From the NCBI GenBank assembly GCA_964374095.1, contig CAYJXJ010000019.1, positions 1-38,989 of the forward strand: a stretch of 38,989 nucleotides of DNA. Direction: 5' to 3'. Shown here one piece after another: positions 29,785-38,046 of the stretch. The position numbers and the translations under genes were made by a program. The stretch comes from CAYJXJ01 sp964374095 (GTDB lineage: Bacteria; Elusimicrobiota; Elusimicrobia; UBA1565; UBA9628). Below the pieces are notes generated by a model. That model made no database searches, was not told where the DNA came from, and saw only the letters and a program-made list of their open reading frames with translations. How positions within the stretch are numbered: position 1 is the first letter of the stretch; the number at the start of each line of letters is the position of its first letter.

Positions 29785-31824
29785 CTATCGCCGCTTGGCC
29801 CAGTTCTCCCAGTGCCGGAACTGCACGATATTGCCCCAGACCCAGGGGTAATACCTCCCGTTGATGCGCTCAAAGAGAGCGCCGGCGGTCTCGCGGTCTT
29901 TCGCCAGACAGGCGTACCGGGCGAATAGGTTGACATCTTCCCAAGAATCGGGGGATCTCCGCAGCATGTCTTCGTAGCCCTTTCTCATCCGCGGCCACGC
30001 GATTGAGGATTCGGCGAACAGTCTCTCACCGCCAGGGCCGTAGTCCCCCGACCGGGTCATGTGATTGGCGATGCGCGTGTAATACTCGTCTCCGTACCTC
30101 TCCCGCGTCTTGTCGGACACGCGTCGGGCGAAGGCCTCCCAGGCTCCGGGGGAGCCGTACCACTTCGGAACCAGAAGCGAGGCGAGGATGTAGTGGTAGT
30201 ACTGGTAGTCGGGATTGTAGCTGACGGCCTGATCGTAGGTGCTCCGGGCCAGACGCGGGCCTCCCAAATGGAGCTCGACCGACAAGAGAATCGCCAGCAG
30301 GATGGTGTCATCCCCGGGCAGTTTCCGCGCTTGTTGAAGGACCTCTTTCGCTTCGGAGAGCTTCTTGGCGAAGGTCTTCCAGGCTTTATCCGAAACCGTG
30401 TCCGCGGTCTCACCACCCCGTTCCTTCCATCCCTCGTCATATAGGAGACCGGCATAAAAGAGCCTGGCGAGCTTGGAATCCGGGACCGCACGCAGCCAAT
30501 CGGCGTACCTCTTTCGGGAAAATCCCTCGGCAGGCAGCAAAGCCCTGGGCCAGGCCCCGCTCGAATAGCGCAGGCGCCGTCGGTCCAGGTCGCCCACAAG
30601 CTTTTCGATCGAGAGGTAGTCCCACCGCTTAACCGCTGCGGCAGTCTCGTTATAGACTTTCAGCACCTCTTTGTCGTGAGAATTCATCAAGGATTCCGAG
30701 GAGGGCGGTTCCTCCCAGGGTATGCGGCTTTCCGGGGAGCCGTCATTGAGGACAGCCTCGACTTCGGCGATGATCTCATCGGTCGCACCCTGAAAGCGGG
30801 CCATTTCCTTGCGGATACGGTGGGATCGGTCAAAGAGCACGACATGGGGAGGGCGTACCCGGAGGTCGGTCAGAAACTCCAAGCGCCTCGGACTGAACAC
30901 CGTAAATGACGCGCCCCGGTCACCCGGGCGTGGACCGGGAAGATCGAAGGGATCGACGGGTATCAGGCAGAGGTGGCTCTTCGCGAAGCGCCGGCCAAGA
31001 ACGGACAGAGAATTGACCGTGGATTCAAAATAGTTGTCGGACGACGAATTGGTGAAGAAAAGGAACAAAATCGGCCTCAACCCGCAATCCAATCGCGTTA
31101 GGCCCGGGCCGTCGGGACTGGTGAACTGGAAATCCCTGGTGAGCGCCTCGATGGACAGGCTTTGGGCCGGTCCGCCGTCTGCGTCAGGGGAAGGCTGGAA
31201 GTTCGCGGGAACCAACAGTGTTTTTTGACCCCCTTGAGCGTCCCCGACGCCGATGTAAACTGAGGCTCCCTCGGCCTTTCGCAGCAATTCCACGGCGTGT
31301 TCACGAGAGTCGGGTTTTACGCCTTGGATGGTGTGGATGACTTCACCTCCTGCGAGGTGGAAGCCGTCGGCCGGGGAGCCGGGGAGGACTCCTGCGATCA
31401 CGACCTTGCCGTCGCGCGTCTCCAGGTGAAAGCCGAGAATGGGTTTCTCCCGGTGCGGCATGGTCTGAGCGACGCTGACCGTCCGTTCTTCCCCCCCTGC
31501 GGCCTGAACTCTGAAAATGACGGCTGTCCCTGGATGACCCTGCATCAGCGCCGTCGCGCGCTCAAGGGATTCGGCTGCCTGGCCTTGGATGTCGCGTATG
31601 ACATCGCCAGACCTCAAGCCTGCGATCGCTGCGGGAGAGCCCGGTACGACGTCCGTGATCATGACACGGCCGTCGCGTCGCATGAGGCTGAGTCCGATAT
31701 TGGCGCCATCCCGCTCGTTGCCCGCGGCGGGGAGACCACAGAGGGTTAGGACAAGGGCGACGACGGAGGCATGCCGCAACTGACCCACCTTGAGGCCATG
31801 ATACCATTCCCATGTCCCGGTCAT
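29785..31824 (-). CDS. Exported protein with two PDZ domains, a thioredoxin-like domain and a DUF4034-like tail
   Basis: 679 residues from ATG at 31824; the frame is open to 31989 but that part has no protein-like signal. Residues 18-35 form the hydrophobic core of a signal peptide (ASVVALVLTLCGLPAAG). PDZ1 spans about 40-118 (VVPGSPAAIAGLRSGDVIRD) and PDZ2 about 128-205 (VLPGSPADGFHLAGGEVIHT). Residues about 230-375 look thioredoxin-like (PILFLFFTNSSSDNYFEST, PPHVVLFDRSHRIRKE) but have no CxxC, so redox activity is unlikely. The C-terminal half is helical, with LARLFYAGLLYDEGWKERGG and YHYILASLLVPKWYGSPGAW as in DUF4034 proteins. It is antisense to the nuo cluster and convergent with the caspase gene. 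Function is unknown; an envelope scaffold is a guess. Confidence 0.75.
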   Translation of the reverse strand: MTGTWEWYHGLKVGQLRHASVVALVLTLCGLPAAGNERDGANIGLSLMRRDGRVMITDVVPGSPAAIAGLRSGDVIRDIQGQAAESLERATALMQGHPGTAVIFRVQAAGGEERTVSVAQTMPHREKPILGFHLETRDGKVVIAGVLPGSPADGFHLAGGEVIHTIQGVKPDSREHAVELLRKAEGASVYIGVGDAQGGQKTLLVPANFQPSPDADGGPAQSLSIEALTRDFQFTSPDGPGLTRLDCGLRPILFLFFTNSSSDNYFESTVNSLSVLGRRFAKSHLCLIPVDPFDLPGPRPGDRGASFTVFSPRRLEFLTDLRVRPPHVVLFDRSHRIRKEMARFQGATDEIIAEVEAVLNDGSPESRIPWEEPPSSESLMNSHDKEVLKVYNETAAAVKRWDYLSIEKLVGDLDRRRLRYSSGAWPRALLPAEGFSRKRYADWLRAVPDSKLARLFYAGLLYDEGWKERGGETADTVSDKAWKTFAKKLSEAKEVLQQARKLPGDDTILLAILLSVELHLGGPRLARSTYDQAVSYNPDYQYYHYILASLLVPKWYGSPGAWEAFARRVSDKTRERYGDEYYTRIANHMTRSGDYGPGGERLFAESSIAWPRMRKGYEDMLRRSPDSWEDVNLFARYACLAKDRETAGALFERINGRYYPWVWGNIVQFRHWENWAKRR

Positions 31825-31993
31825 TCTCGATACGTAGGAGGAGCCTGGGTCTCCGGCGCAGGCGCTGGCGAAGGCCGCGAGCCGGCGCGTCCAGACGCCG
31901 TAGGTAACGGCCGCCGTCCTCGCCGGGCGAGGGCCTGGGATCGTGGATGCTCCAAAAAACGGGTGGGGGCCAGCCAACCAGTCAACCACCGCT

Positions 31994-32022
31994 TTGAACG
32001 GCGGCCCCTAAGCTGGTATCAT
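31994..32022 (+). promoter_or_regulatory. Promoter of nuoG
   Basis: TTGAAC (31994-31999) and TATCAT (32017-32022) are 17 bp apart; the -10 ends 7 nt before the nuoG ATG. Complete two-box leaderless-type promoter. It would drive nuoGHI plus the c-di-AMP genes independently of nuoJ-EF. Confidence 0.65.
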
Positions 32023-32029
32023 TGCCAAG

Positions 32030-33556
32030 ATGGCTAAGATCACATTGAACGGCAGGATTGTCGAAGCCCTGGACGGGGCGCTGGTGATCGACATCGCCGA
32101 ACGGGAAGGCTTCCATGTCCCCCATTACTGCTACCACCCGGCCCTCGGCAACCCGGGAAACTGCCGGCTCTGCATCGTCGAGGTGGAAGGCGCGCCCAAG
32201 CCCCAAGTCTCCTGCCGCCTTAAAGTCCAGGAGGGGATGGTGGTGCGAACGGACTCCCCCGCCGCCAAGCGGGCGCAGTCAGCCTCTCTTGAGTTCCACC
32301 TCGTCAACCACCCCTTGGACTGCCCCGTCTGCGACCAGTCGGGGGAGTGCGGCCTTCAGGACTACTATATGTCGGCGGGGCGTTATCAGAGTTCGGTGCG
32401 GGAGGACAAGGGTCACAAGGCCAAGCGCAAACCGGTCGGCCCGCACGTCATGCTCGACCAGGAGCGCTGCATCCTCTGCACCCTTTGCACGCGCTTCACC
32501 GACAACGTGACCAAGACCCACGAGTTGGGCATTTTCGGGCGCGGCCACTCGGAGATCGTCGACCTGGCCCCCGGAAAAACCCTCGACAATCCCTATTCGG
32601 GCAACGTCGTCGACATTTGCCCGGTCGGCGCCCTGACCGACCGGGACTTTCGCTATAAGGTCCGGGTGTGGTACCTGGATGAGACCGACTCCGCCTGCGC
32701 GGGCTGCGCCCGCGCCTGCGCGATTTCCCTCCATACCTCGACCCAGCGCCCGTGGCATAACGAAGGGCGGCGCGTGGCCCGGATCAAGCCGCGATTCGAT
32801 CCCAGGGTCAACGGCCATTGGATCTGTGACGAGGGCCGCTACTCCGCCCGCTCCCTCGACGAGGGGCGGCTCGGCCATGTCCTGCGCTTGAGGCCCGAGC
32901 GCGCCGAGTTGGCGTGGGACGCCGCGCTGGAGGGCATCGCCGCCGAGATTTCGCGGCTGTGCGCCACCCTTGGGCCGAAGGGTCTGGCCGTGGCGGCCTC
33001 GGGAGCCTTGTCCAACCAGGATTGGGCGTCCTTCCGGCGGCTCTTCGTGGACACCTGGCCGGCCGGGCGGATATTGTTCACCCCCGAACCGGACCAGGTG
33101 GGTGAGGCGGATGCCATTCTGCGCCGTCGCGAGAAGGTCCCCAACTTGAAAGGCGGCGAGGCGCTGGGCTTTGGCGCGGCGATCCAGTCCGAATCCTGGG
33201 ATGGGCTGGCCCGCGGGATCGAGTCGGGAGATGTGTGGGGGGTCTACATCGTCGACCGGGACGTCACGCGGGCATGGGGGGCTAAAGCCGCCGGCCTTCT
33301 TTCCAAGCCGGAGTTGACGGTCTTCCAGGGTCCGTTCAAGGGCGGCGCCGGAGACTTGGTGCAGTGGCGCCTCCCCGCGACCGCCTTCATCGAGGAAGAC
33401 GGCGCCTTCACGAATTTCGAGGGAATCATCCAACCCTACAAACGCGCCCTCGAGCCGTTGGGACAGGCGCGTCCCGATTGGGCGATCTTCGACGACCTCC
33501 GCGCGCGCGCGGGGTCGCCCGCGGAGCCCGCCGGAGCTTCCGGGCGAACGAGATGA
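32030..33556 (+). CDS. nuoG: NADH-quinone oxidoreductase subunit G (short form)
   Basis: 508 residues. Iron-sulfur sites in order: [2Fe-2S] N1b (HYCYHPALGNPGNCRLCIVE plus a later Cys), His-ligated N5 (HLVNHPLDCPVCDQSGECGL), N4 (CILCTLC...DICPVGAL) and the optional N7 set (CAGCARAC with Cys in WICDEGR). The C-terminal molybdopterin-oxidoreductase-like region is much reduced, ending after FIEEDGAFTNFEGIIQPY; NuoG is usually 700-900 residues. The truncation looks natural because the ATG of nuoH overlaps the stop (ATGA). It carries electrons from NuoEF towards NuoI. Confidence 0.95.
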   Translation: MAKITLNGRIVEALDGALVIDIAEREGFHVPHYCYHPALGNPGNCRLCIVEVEGAPKPQVSCRLKVQEGMVVRTDSPAAKRAQSASLEFHLVNHPLDCPVCDQSGECGLQDYYMSAGRYQSSVREDKGHKAKRKPVGPHVMLDQERCILCTLCTRFTDNVTKTHELGIFGRGHSEIVDLAPGKTLDNPYSGNVVDICPVGALTDRDFRYKVRVWYLDETDSACAGCARACAISLHTSTQRPWHNEGRRVARIKPRFDPRVNGHWICDEGRYSARSLDEGRLGHVLRLRPERAELAWDAALEGIAAEISRLCATLGPKGLAVAASGALSNQDWASFRRLFVDTWPAGRILFTPEPDQVGEADAILRRREKVPNLKGGEALGFGAAIQSESWDGLARGIESGDVWGVYIVDRDVTRAWGAKAAGLLSKPELTVFQGPFKGGAGDLVQWRLPATAFIEEDGAFTNFEGIIQPYKRALEPLGQARPDWAIFDDLRARAGSPAEPAGASGRTR

Positions 33557-34584
33557 TCTGGACCCTGGTCAAGGTCGGAGGGGCACTGGCCTTCGGGCTC
33601 AACGTGGCCGGCCTGCTCGGCTGGGTCGAGCGCAAGCAGAGCGCCGTTCTTCAAGATCGCATCGGGGCCAACCGCGCCGAGATTTTCGGCTTTAGAATCT
33701 GGGGCCTCTTCCATCCCCTGGCCGACGCCATCAAGATGCTCACCAAGGAGGACTTCGTGCCGCGGGGCGCGCACCCCCTCTTCCACGCGGCGGCTCCGGC
33801 GGTGTCTTTGGGATTCGCGCTGCTGTCCCTGGCGGCCCTGCCCTTCGGGGGCGTGGTCGAATTCGCCGGCCGGGCGTGGAGCCTTCAGCCCATCGAGAGT
33901 CCCGTGGGCATGCTCTACGTCTTGGCCATGTTCTCCCTGGGAATCCACGGGGTGGTGATGGCGGGCTACGCCTCGGGTTCCTGGTACGGCCTGTTGGGCG
34001 GGGTGCGCGGCGCGGCGCAGATGGTGGCCTACGAGGTCTGCCTGGCCGCGACCCTCGCCGGGCCGCTGTTTCTCTTCGGGACTCTCGATCTGGCGGAGAT
34101 GGTCACCTGGCAGACGCGGCCGCTGTGGGGGAGCGTCCCCGCCTGGGGGATCATCCTTCAGCCCGTGGCCGCCCTCCTTTTCCTGACCGCCGGCGCCGCG
34201 CTCACCAAGCGCGGGCCCTTCGACCTTCCGGAGGGGGAGTCCGAGATCGTGGGCTACCATGTGGAGTATTCGGGCATGAAGTTCGGGATGTTCATGATCA
34301 CGGACTTCGTCGAATCGGTGGTGGTGGCCGGGCTTTTCACGACCCTGTTCCTGGGCGGGTGGCATGTCCCGGGGGCGGCCCTGCCCGGCTTGGCCGGAGG
34401 GGTTTTGATGGTGGCGTCCTTCACCGCGAAGGTCCTGCTGGTGCTTTTCCTCCTGATGCAGATCCGTTGGACGCTTCCCCGCTTCAGGTTCGATCAACTG
34501 CTCGATTTGGGTTGGAAGAACCTCCTTCCACTGGCGCTGCTCAACTTCGTGGCGACGGCATGGGGGGTGTATCTGTGGGGATAG
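33553..34584 (+). CDS. nuoH: NADH-quinone oxidoreductase subunit H
   Basis: 343 residues and eight hydrophobic helices from ATG overlapping the nuoG stop. Signatures: WVERKQSAVLQDRIGANRAE, HPLADAIKMLTKEDFVPRGA, the YEVCLAATLAGP helix, and the acidic quinone-channel loop FDLPEGESEIVGYHVEYSGM with the conserved Glu residues. NuoH anchors the peripheral arm and forms the quinone entry. The gene overlaps nuoI by about 10 nt. Confidence 0.97.
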   Translation: MIWTLVKVGGALAFGLNVAGLLGWVERKQSAVLQDRIGANRAEIFGFRIWGLFHPLADAIKMLTKEDFVPRGAHPLFHAAAPAVSLGFALLSLAALPFGGVVEFAGRAWSLQPIESPVGMLYVLAMFSLGIHGVVMAGYASGSWYGLLGGVRGAAQMVAYEVCLAATLAGPLFLFGTLDLAEMVTWQTRPLWGSVPAWGIILQPVAALLFLTAGAALTKRGPFDLPEGESEIVGYHVEYSGMKFGMFMITDFVESVVVAGLFTTLFLGGWHVPGAALPGLAGGVLMVASFTAKVLLVLFLLMQIRWTLPRFRFDQLLDLGWKNLLPLALLNFVATAWGVYLWG

Positions 34585-35096
34585 CGGTGCGGCCGGTCCT
34601 GCGTCCCCCGCGGACTTGGCGCGAACAGATTTATCTCGTGGAAGTGTGGCGCGGACTGGCGATCACGTTGGGGCACCTGGCGGTCAACCTGGGCCGGCAT
34701 CTCCGCCGCGCCCTGGGGATGGCCTCTCCCCCGGGCGCGGTCACCATCCAATACCCCGACGATCCGGCGCTGCTCGGGGCGCGGGCGCGGACGCGCCACC
34801 GCCTGCTCAAGCGGGCCGACGGGACTCCCCGCTGCACGGCCTGCATGCTCTGCGAAACCATTTGCCCGGCCAAATGCATCCGAATCACCGCGGCGGAGAG
34901 TCCCGATCCGATGATCGAGAAGCGGGCGGCGACCTTCGATATCGACCTGGGGCTGTGCGTGTTCTGCGGCTACTGCGTGGAGGCCTGCCCGGTGGACGCC
35001 ATCCACATGGACGCCAACCAGGTGGAGATCTCGGCTTTCAGCCGAAAGGACATGGTCTGGAGTTTGGGAGACCTGCTCGGGGATCGGGGCAAGTGA
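34575..35096 (+). CDS. nuoI: NADH-quinone oxidoreductase subunit I (two [4Fe-4S] clusters)
   Basis: 173 residues from GTG at 34575 (GTG at 34587 also fits; GGGGGG lies upstream of the first). Two ferredoxin motifs: CTACMLCETICP and CVFCGYCVEACP, each CxxCxxCxxxCP, for clusters N6a and N6b. The N-terminal amphipathic segment (REQIYLVEVWRGLAITLGHL) precedes them, as usual. It passes electrons to NuoB. Its stop overlaps the GTG of the diadenylate cyclase gene, tying expression of the two. Confidence 0.95.
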   Translation: MGIAVRPVLRPPRTWREQIYLVEVWRGLAITLGHLAVNLGRHLRRALGMASPPGAVTIQYPDDPALLGARARTRHRLLKRADGTPRCTACMLCETICPAKCIRITAAESPDPMIEKRAATFDIDLGLCVFCGYCVEACPVDAIHMDANQVEISAFSRKDMVWSLGDLLGDRGK

Positions 35097-35983
35097 AAGC
35101 CTGGCGCTTTCCCGCCGTCGTTTTTTCAGACCTCCTCGACATGCTCGTGGTGGGGGTGCTCATCTACACCCTGCTGGTGTGGTTCAAGAGGACGAAAACC
35201 GCCTTCGTCGCGCTGGGCATACTCGTCCTCGCCGCGGTGTTCACGCTGGCCCGCATCGCCGGGATGCACATGACGACCTGGATCTTTCAGGGCTTCTTCG
35301 CCGTCCTCGTCATCGCCATCGTCGTCATCTTCCAAGAGGAGCTGCGCTCGATCTTCGAGCGCATCGCCATCTGGAGCCTGCGCGGCCACTCCCCGGCGGA
35401 ACCCTCCGCCGGGAAGGTCGAGATGCTGGTCCGTACCCTCGGCAACTTCGCCCGCGAGAGGATCGGAGCGCTCGTCGTGCTGCGGGGGACCGATCCTCTC
35501 GACCGGCATCTCGAGGGGGGCTGGGTTTTGAACGGCCAGCTTTCCGAGGCCCTTCTGGAGAGCATCTTCGACTCCCATTCCCTCGGGCATGACGGCGCGG
35601 TGGTCATCGAGGAGGACCGCATGACGCGTTTCGGCGTCCACCTCCCCCTGTCAAAGTCCTTCGCCAAACTTCAGAACCTCGGAACCCGGCATACGGCGGC
35701 CATGGGTCTCTCGGAGCGCGCCGATGCCTTATGCCTGGTGGTCAGCGAGGAAAGGGGGACGATTTCTTTGGCGCGCGGCGGGGAGCTCCTCACGGTCTCG
35801 GACCTCCGTTCCCTGGAACGCGAGATCGAAGCCTTCATCCGGGAGAAGGCCCCCGCCGGCCAGAACGTCGCGTTCGGCGGGTTTCTCACCAGCAACGCCG
35901 GGGAGAAGGTGCTGGCCGCGGGTCTGGCCGTCCTGCTGTGGCTGGTATTCATCGGCTTGAGCCGGCTTTCCGGTCTCCCATGA
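35093..35983 (+). CDS. Membrane diadenylate cyclase, CdaA-like, with extra C-terminal membrane helix
   Basis: 296 residues from GTG overlapping the nuoI stop. Residues 13-32, 36-55 and 62-80 form three N-terminal helices as in CdaA, followed by the linker FQEELRSIFERIAIW and the DAC domain (about 105-250). Active-site motifs: HDGAVVI (Asp167-Gly-Ala) and GTRHTAAMGLSE (Arg199-His-Thr201). The usual RHR triplet reads RHT. The enzyme makes c-di-AMP from two ATP. Residues 273-292 (VLAAGLAVLLWLVFIGL) add a C-terminal helix absent from standard CdaA. No ybbR/cdaR or glmM gene follows; a DHH phosphodiesterase gene does, overlapping by 4 nt. Confidence 0.9.
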   Translation: MKAWRFPAVVFSDLLDMLVVGVLIYTLLVWFKRTKTAFVALGILVLAAVFTLARIAGMHMTTWIFQGFFAVLVIAIVVIFQEELRSIFERIAIWSLRGHSPAEPSAGKVEMLVRTLGNFARERIGALVVLRGTDPLDRHLEGGWVLNGQLSEALLESIFDSHSLGHDGAVVIEEDRMTRFGVHLPLSKSFAKLQNLGTRHTAAMGLSERADALCLVVSEERGTISLARGGELLTVSDLRSLEREIEAFIREKAPAGQNVAFGGFLTSNAGEKVLAAGLAVLLWLVFIGLSRLSGLP

Positions 35984-37020
35984 CATCCTACCACGCGCGC
36001 AAGCTGCTCAAGGACTTGACGCGCCGCGGACGCACCCTGAAGCGGCTGCTCATTCTCACCCATGACCACCCGGACCCGGATTCCCTGGCCAGCGCCTGGG
36101 CCTTGGCGCACCTAGCCAAGGGGCTTTGCCGCACCCGCGCCCGCATCGTCTACGGGGGCAAAATCGGGCGGCGCGAGAACCGCATGATGGCCGAACGCCT
36201 AGCCATCCCGGCCTACCCGATCCGGCCGGGAGAGGTGGAGGACTGGCCGCTGGTGGCCCTGGTCGACACCCAGCCGCCGTTCAAGAACAACCGCTTCCCG
36301 TCGCGCCGCCGCAAGCCCGAGATGATCATCGACCACCACCCGCGGCATTCCCGCACCGAAGCCGCCCTCGCCTTGATCGATGAGAGCGTCGGGGCGACCA
36401 CCACCGTTATGGCCGAAGCCCTGCTGGCATCGGGGCTGCGCGTCCCGCGGCGGCTGGCCACCGCCATGGTTTACGGCATCGGCTCCGAGACCCAAAACCT
36501 GGGCCGGGACGCCGGGGCACGCGACATGGCGGCCTACCAGGCGCTATGGCCTCGCGCCAACATGCGGGCGCTCTGGCAGATCGCCTATCCGAAACGGCCG
36601 CCGACCTTCTTCATGGCCTTGGTCCGGGGCATACGGAACGCCTTCGTCGCCCGCAACGTGATCGGGGTGCATTTGGGGGCACTGGTCACGCCCGACCATG
36701 TCTCGCAGATCGCCGACATCCTGCTCACTCATGAGAAGATGAGCTGGTCGTTCGTCACCGGCCGCTATCATGGGCGCCTGCACGTGTCCCTGCGGGCCTC
36801 GGATCCCGAGGCGGAGGCCGGGCGGACGCTCAAGAGACTGTTGCCGGCGGGCCGCGGGGGGGGGCACCCCATGATCGCGGGAGGTTCTTTGGAGGTCCGC
36901 ACGAAGGCCTCCGAGCTCGCGTGGCGCAAGGCCGAGGAGTCGATCTCGAAGTCTTTCCTGGAAAGCCAAGGCATCAAAGAAGGCGGCTCGCGGCACTACC
37001 CGTTCCGGAAGGATCCGTAG
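35980..37020 (+). CDS. DHH/DHHA1 phosphoesterase, possible c-di-AMP or oligonucleotide phosphodiesterase
   Basis: 346 residues from ATG overlapping the cyclase stop. Metal-binding motifs in order: THDHPDPDSLAS (His28, Asp32, Asp34), VDTQPP (Asp96) and the name motif IIDHHPRHS (118-120). The DHHA1 substrate motif GGGHPMIAGGSL lies near residue 325. The architecture matches soluble NrnA/DhhP-type enzymes, which hydrolyse pApA, c-di-AMP or short RNA; it lacks the PAS/GGDEF part of GdpP. Direct coupling to a diadenylate cyclase suggests it degrades c-di-AMP or pApA. The extra helical insert around 205-245 is of unknown role. It is the last gene of the plus-strand run and converges on etfA. Confidence 0.88.
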   Translation: MTSYHARKLLKDLTRRGRTLKRLLILTHDHPDPDSLASAWALAHLAKGLCRTRARIVYGGKIGRRENRMMAERLAIPAYPIRPGEVEDWPLVALVDTQPPFKNNRFPSRRRKPEMIIDHHPRHSRTEAALALIDESVGATTTVMAEALLASGLRVPRRLATAMVYGIGSETQNLGRDAGARDMAAYQALWPRANMRALWQIAYPKRPPTFFMALVRGIRNAFVARNVIGVHLGALVTPDHVSQIADILLTHEKMSWSFVTGRYHGRLHVSLRASDPEAEAGRTLKRLLPAGRGGGHPMIAGGSLEVRTKASELAWRKAEESISKSFLESQGIKEGGSRHYPFRKDP

Positions 37021-37050
37021 TTCGCTAGACACTACGCCCGAGACGCGCTC

Positions 37051-38046
37051 TTACGCCGCTACGGCGGCGCCCTTGCGCTTCCTGATCTCCTGGACGATGA
37101 GGGGGATGAGCTCGTGGAGGTCGGCCGCGACCGAGATGGTCGCCAGCTTCATCATGGGGCAGTCCCCGTCGGTGTTGATGGCGACGATGGTCTTGGATCC
37201 CGACATCCCCGCCAAGTGCTGGATTTGCCCCGAAATCCCGCAGGCGACGTAGAGCTTCGGGCGGACCGCCCTGCCGGTCAGCCCCACCTGGTGGCGGTAG
37301 GGGATCCAGCCGGAATCCACGACCGCGCGGCTGGCCCCGACCGCGGCCCCGATGGCATGGGCGAGGTCGCGGATGATCTTGAAGCCCTCGGCGCTGCCCA
37401 GCCCGCGTCCGCCCGAGACGATGCGCTCGGCGCTGGCCAGGTCCACCTCGCCGGACTCCGGGGCTTGCGAGGAGACGAACTCAGTCCCGCAGGGCGTCGA
37501 GGCCGGATCGAAGGCGGCGGTCTGGACCTCGCCGTGGCGAGCGGAGGAGCGCGCCGCGGGCGGCCAGGCCATGGCCTGGAGGGTGAGGACCGCGACCTCG
37601 GACTTAAACGTCATGTCGGCCAAAACGTTGCCGCTGTAAGTGGAGCGGCGGGCCTTCAGGGCCCCGCCTTCCGCGGAGAACTGGGAGACGTCGCTGGCCA
37701 ACCCGGCCGAGAGCTTGACGGCCACGCGGGCGGCGAGTGAGCGGCCCGCGACGCTCGCGGCGAGCAAGAGCTTTCCGAAACCCTCACTCCGGGCCAACTC
37801 CGCGACGGCGCGGCCGTGGAGCTCGTCGTTGAACCCTTCGAGGGAGGGATGGTCGAACACGAAGACCTTGTCGGCGCCGCGCTCGACCAGGTCCTGGGCC
37901 GAGGTGGAGACTCCCTTGCCCAGCAGGACCGCCGCGAGCGGCTCCTTGAGAGAATCGGCCAGGGCGCGCCCCGCGGTGAGCAGCTCATAGGCCGAGGCCA
38001 GCGACCCGCGCTGGGGAATGGCGACGACGAGGATGCCCGGCTTCAA
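37051..38046 (-). CDS. etfA: Electron transfer flavoprotein alpha subunit
   Basis: 331 residues from TTG at 38046, where TTGA overlaps the etfB stop; the longer in-frame opening is an etfB shadow. N-terminal domain: GILVVAIPQRGSLASAYELL and VAGRSLAARVAVKLSAGLAS. C-terminal FAD domain: IVSGGRGLGSAEGFKIIRDL, VVDSGWIPYRHQVGLTGRAV, and CGISGQIQHLAGMSGSKTIV with INTDGDCPM. All FAD contacts typical of ETF alpha are visible. It transfers electrons from flavin dehydrogenases to the quinone pool through ETF:quinone oxidoreductase (not in the window). Confidence 0.95.
   Translation of the reverse strand: MKPGILVVAIPQRGSLASAYELLTAGRALADSLKEPLAAVLLGKGVSTSAQDLVERGADKVFVFDHPSLEGFNDELHGRAVAELARSEGFGKLLLAASVAGRSLAARVAVKLSAGLASDVSQFSAEGGALKARRSTYSGNVLADMTFKSEVAVLTLQAMAWPPAARSSARHGEVQTAAFDPASTPCGTEFVSSQAPESGEVDLASAERIVSGGRGLGSAEGFKIIRDLAHAIGAAVGASRAVVDSGWIPYRHQVGLTGRAVRPKLYVACGISGQIQHLAGMSGSKTIVAINTDGDCPMMKLATISVAADLHELIPLIVQEIRKRKGAAVAA

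Noticed and set aside
31825..31989. Longer start for the PDZ protein
   Set aside because: The extension lacks protein character and would put the signal peptide about 70 residues inside the protein.
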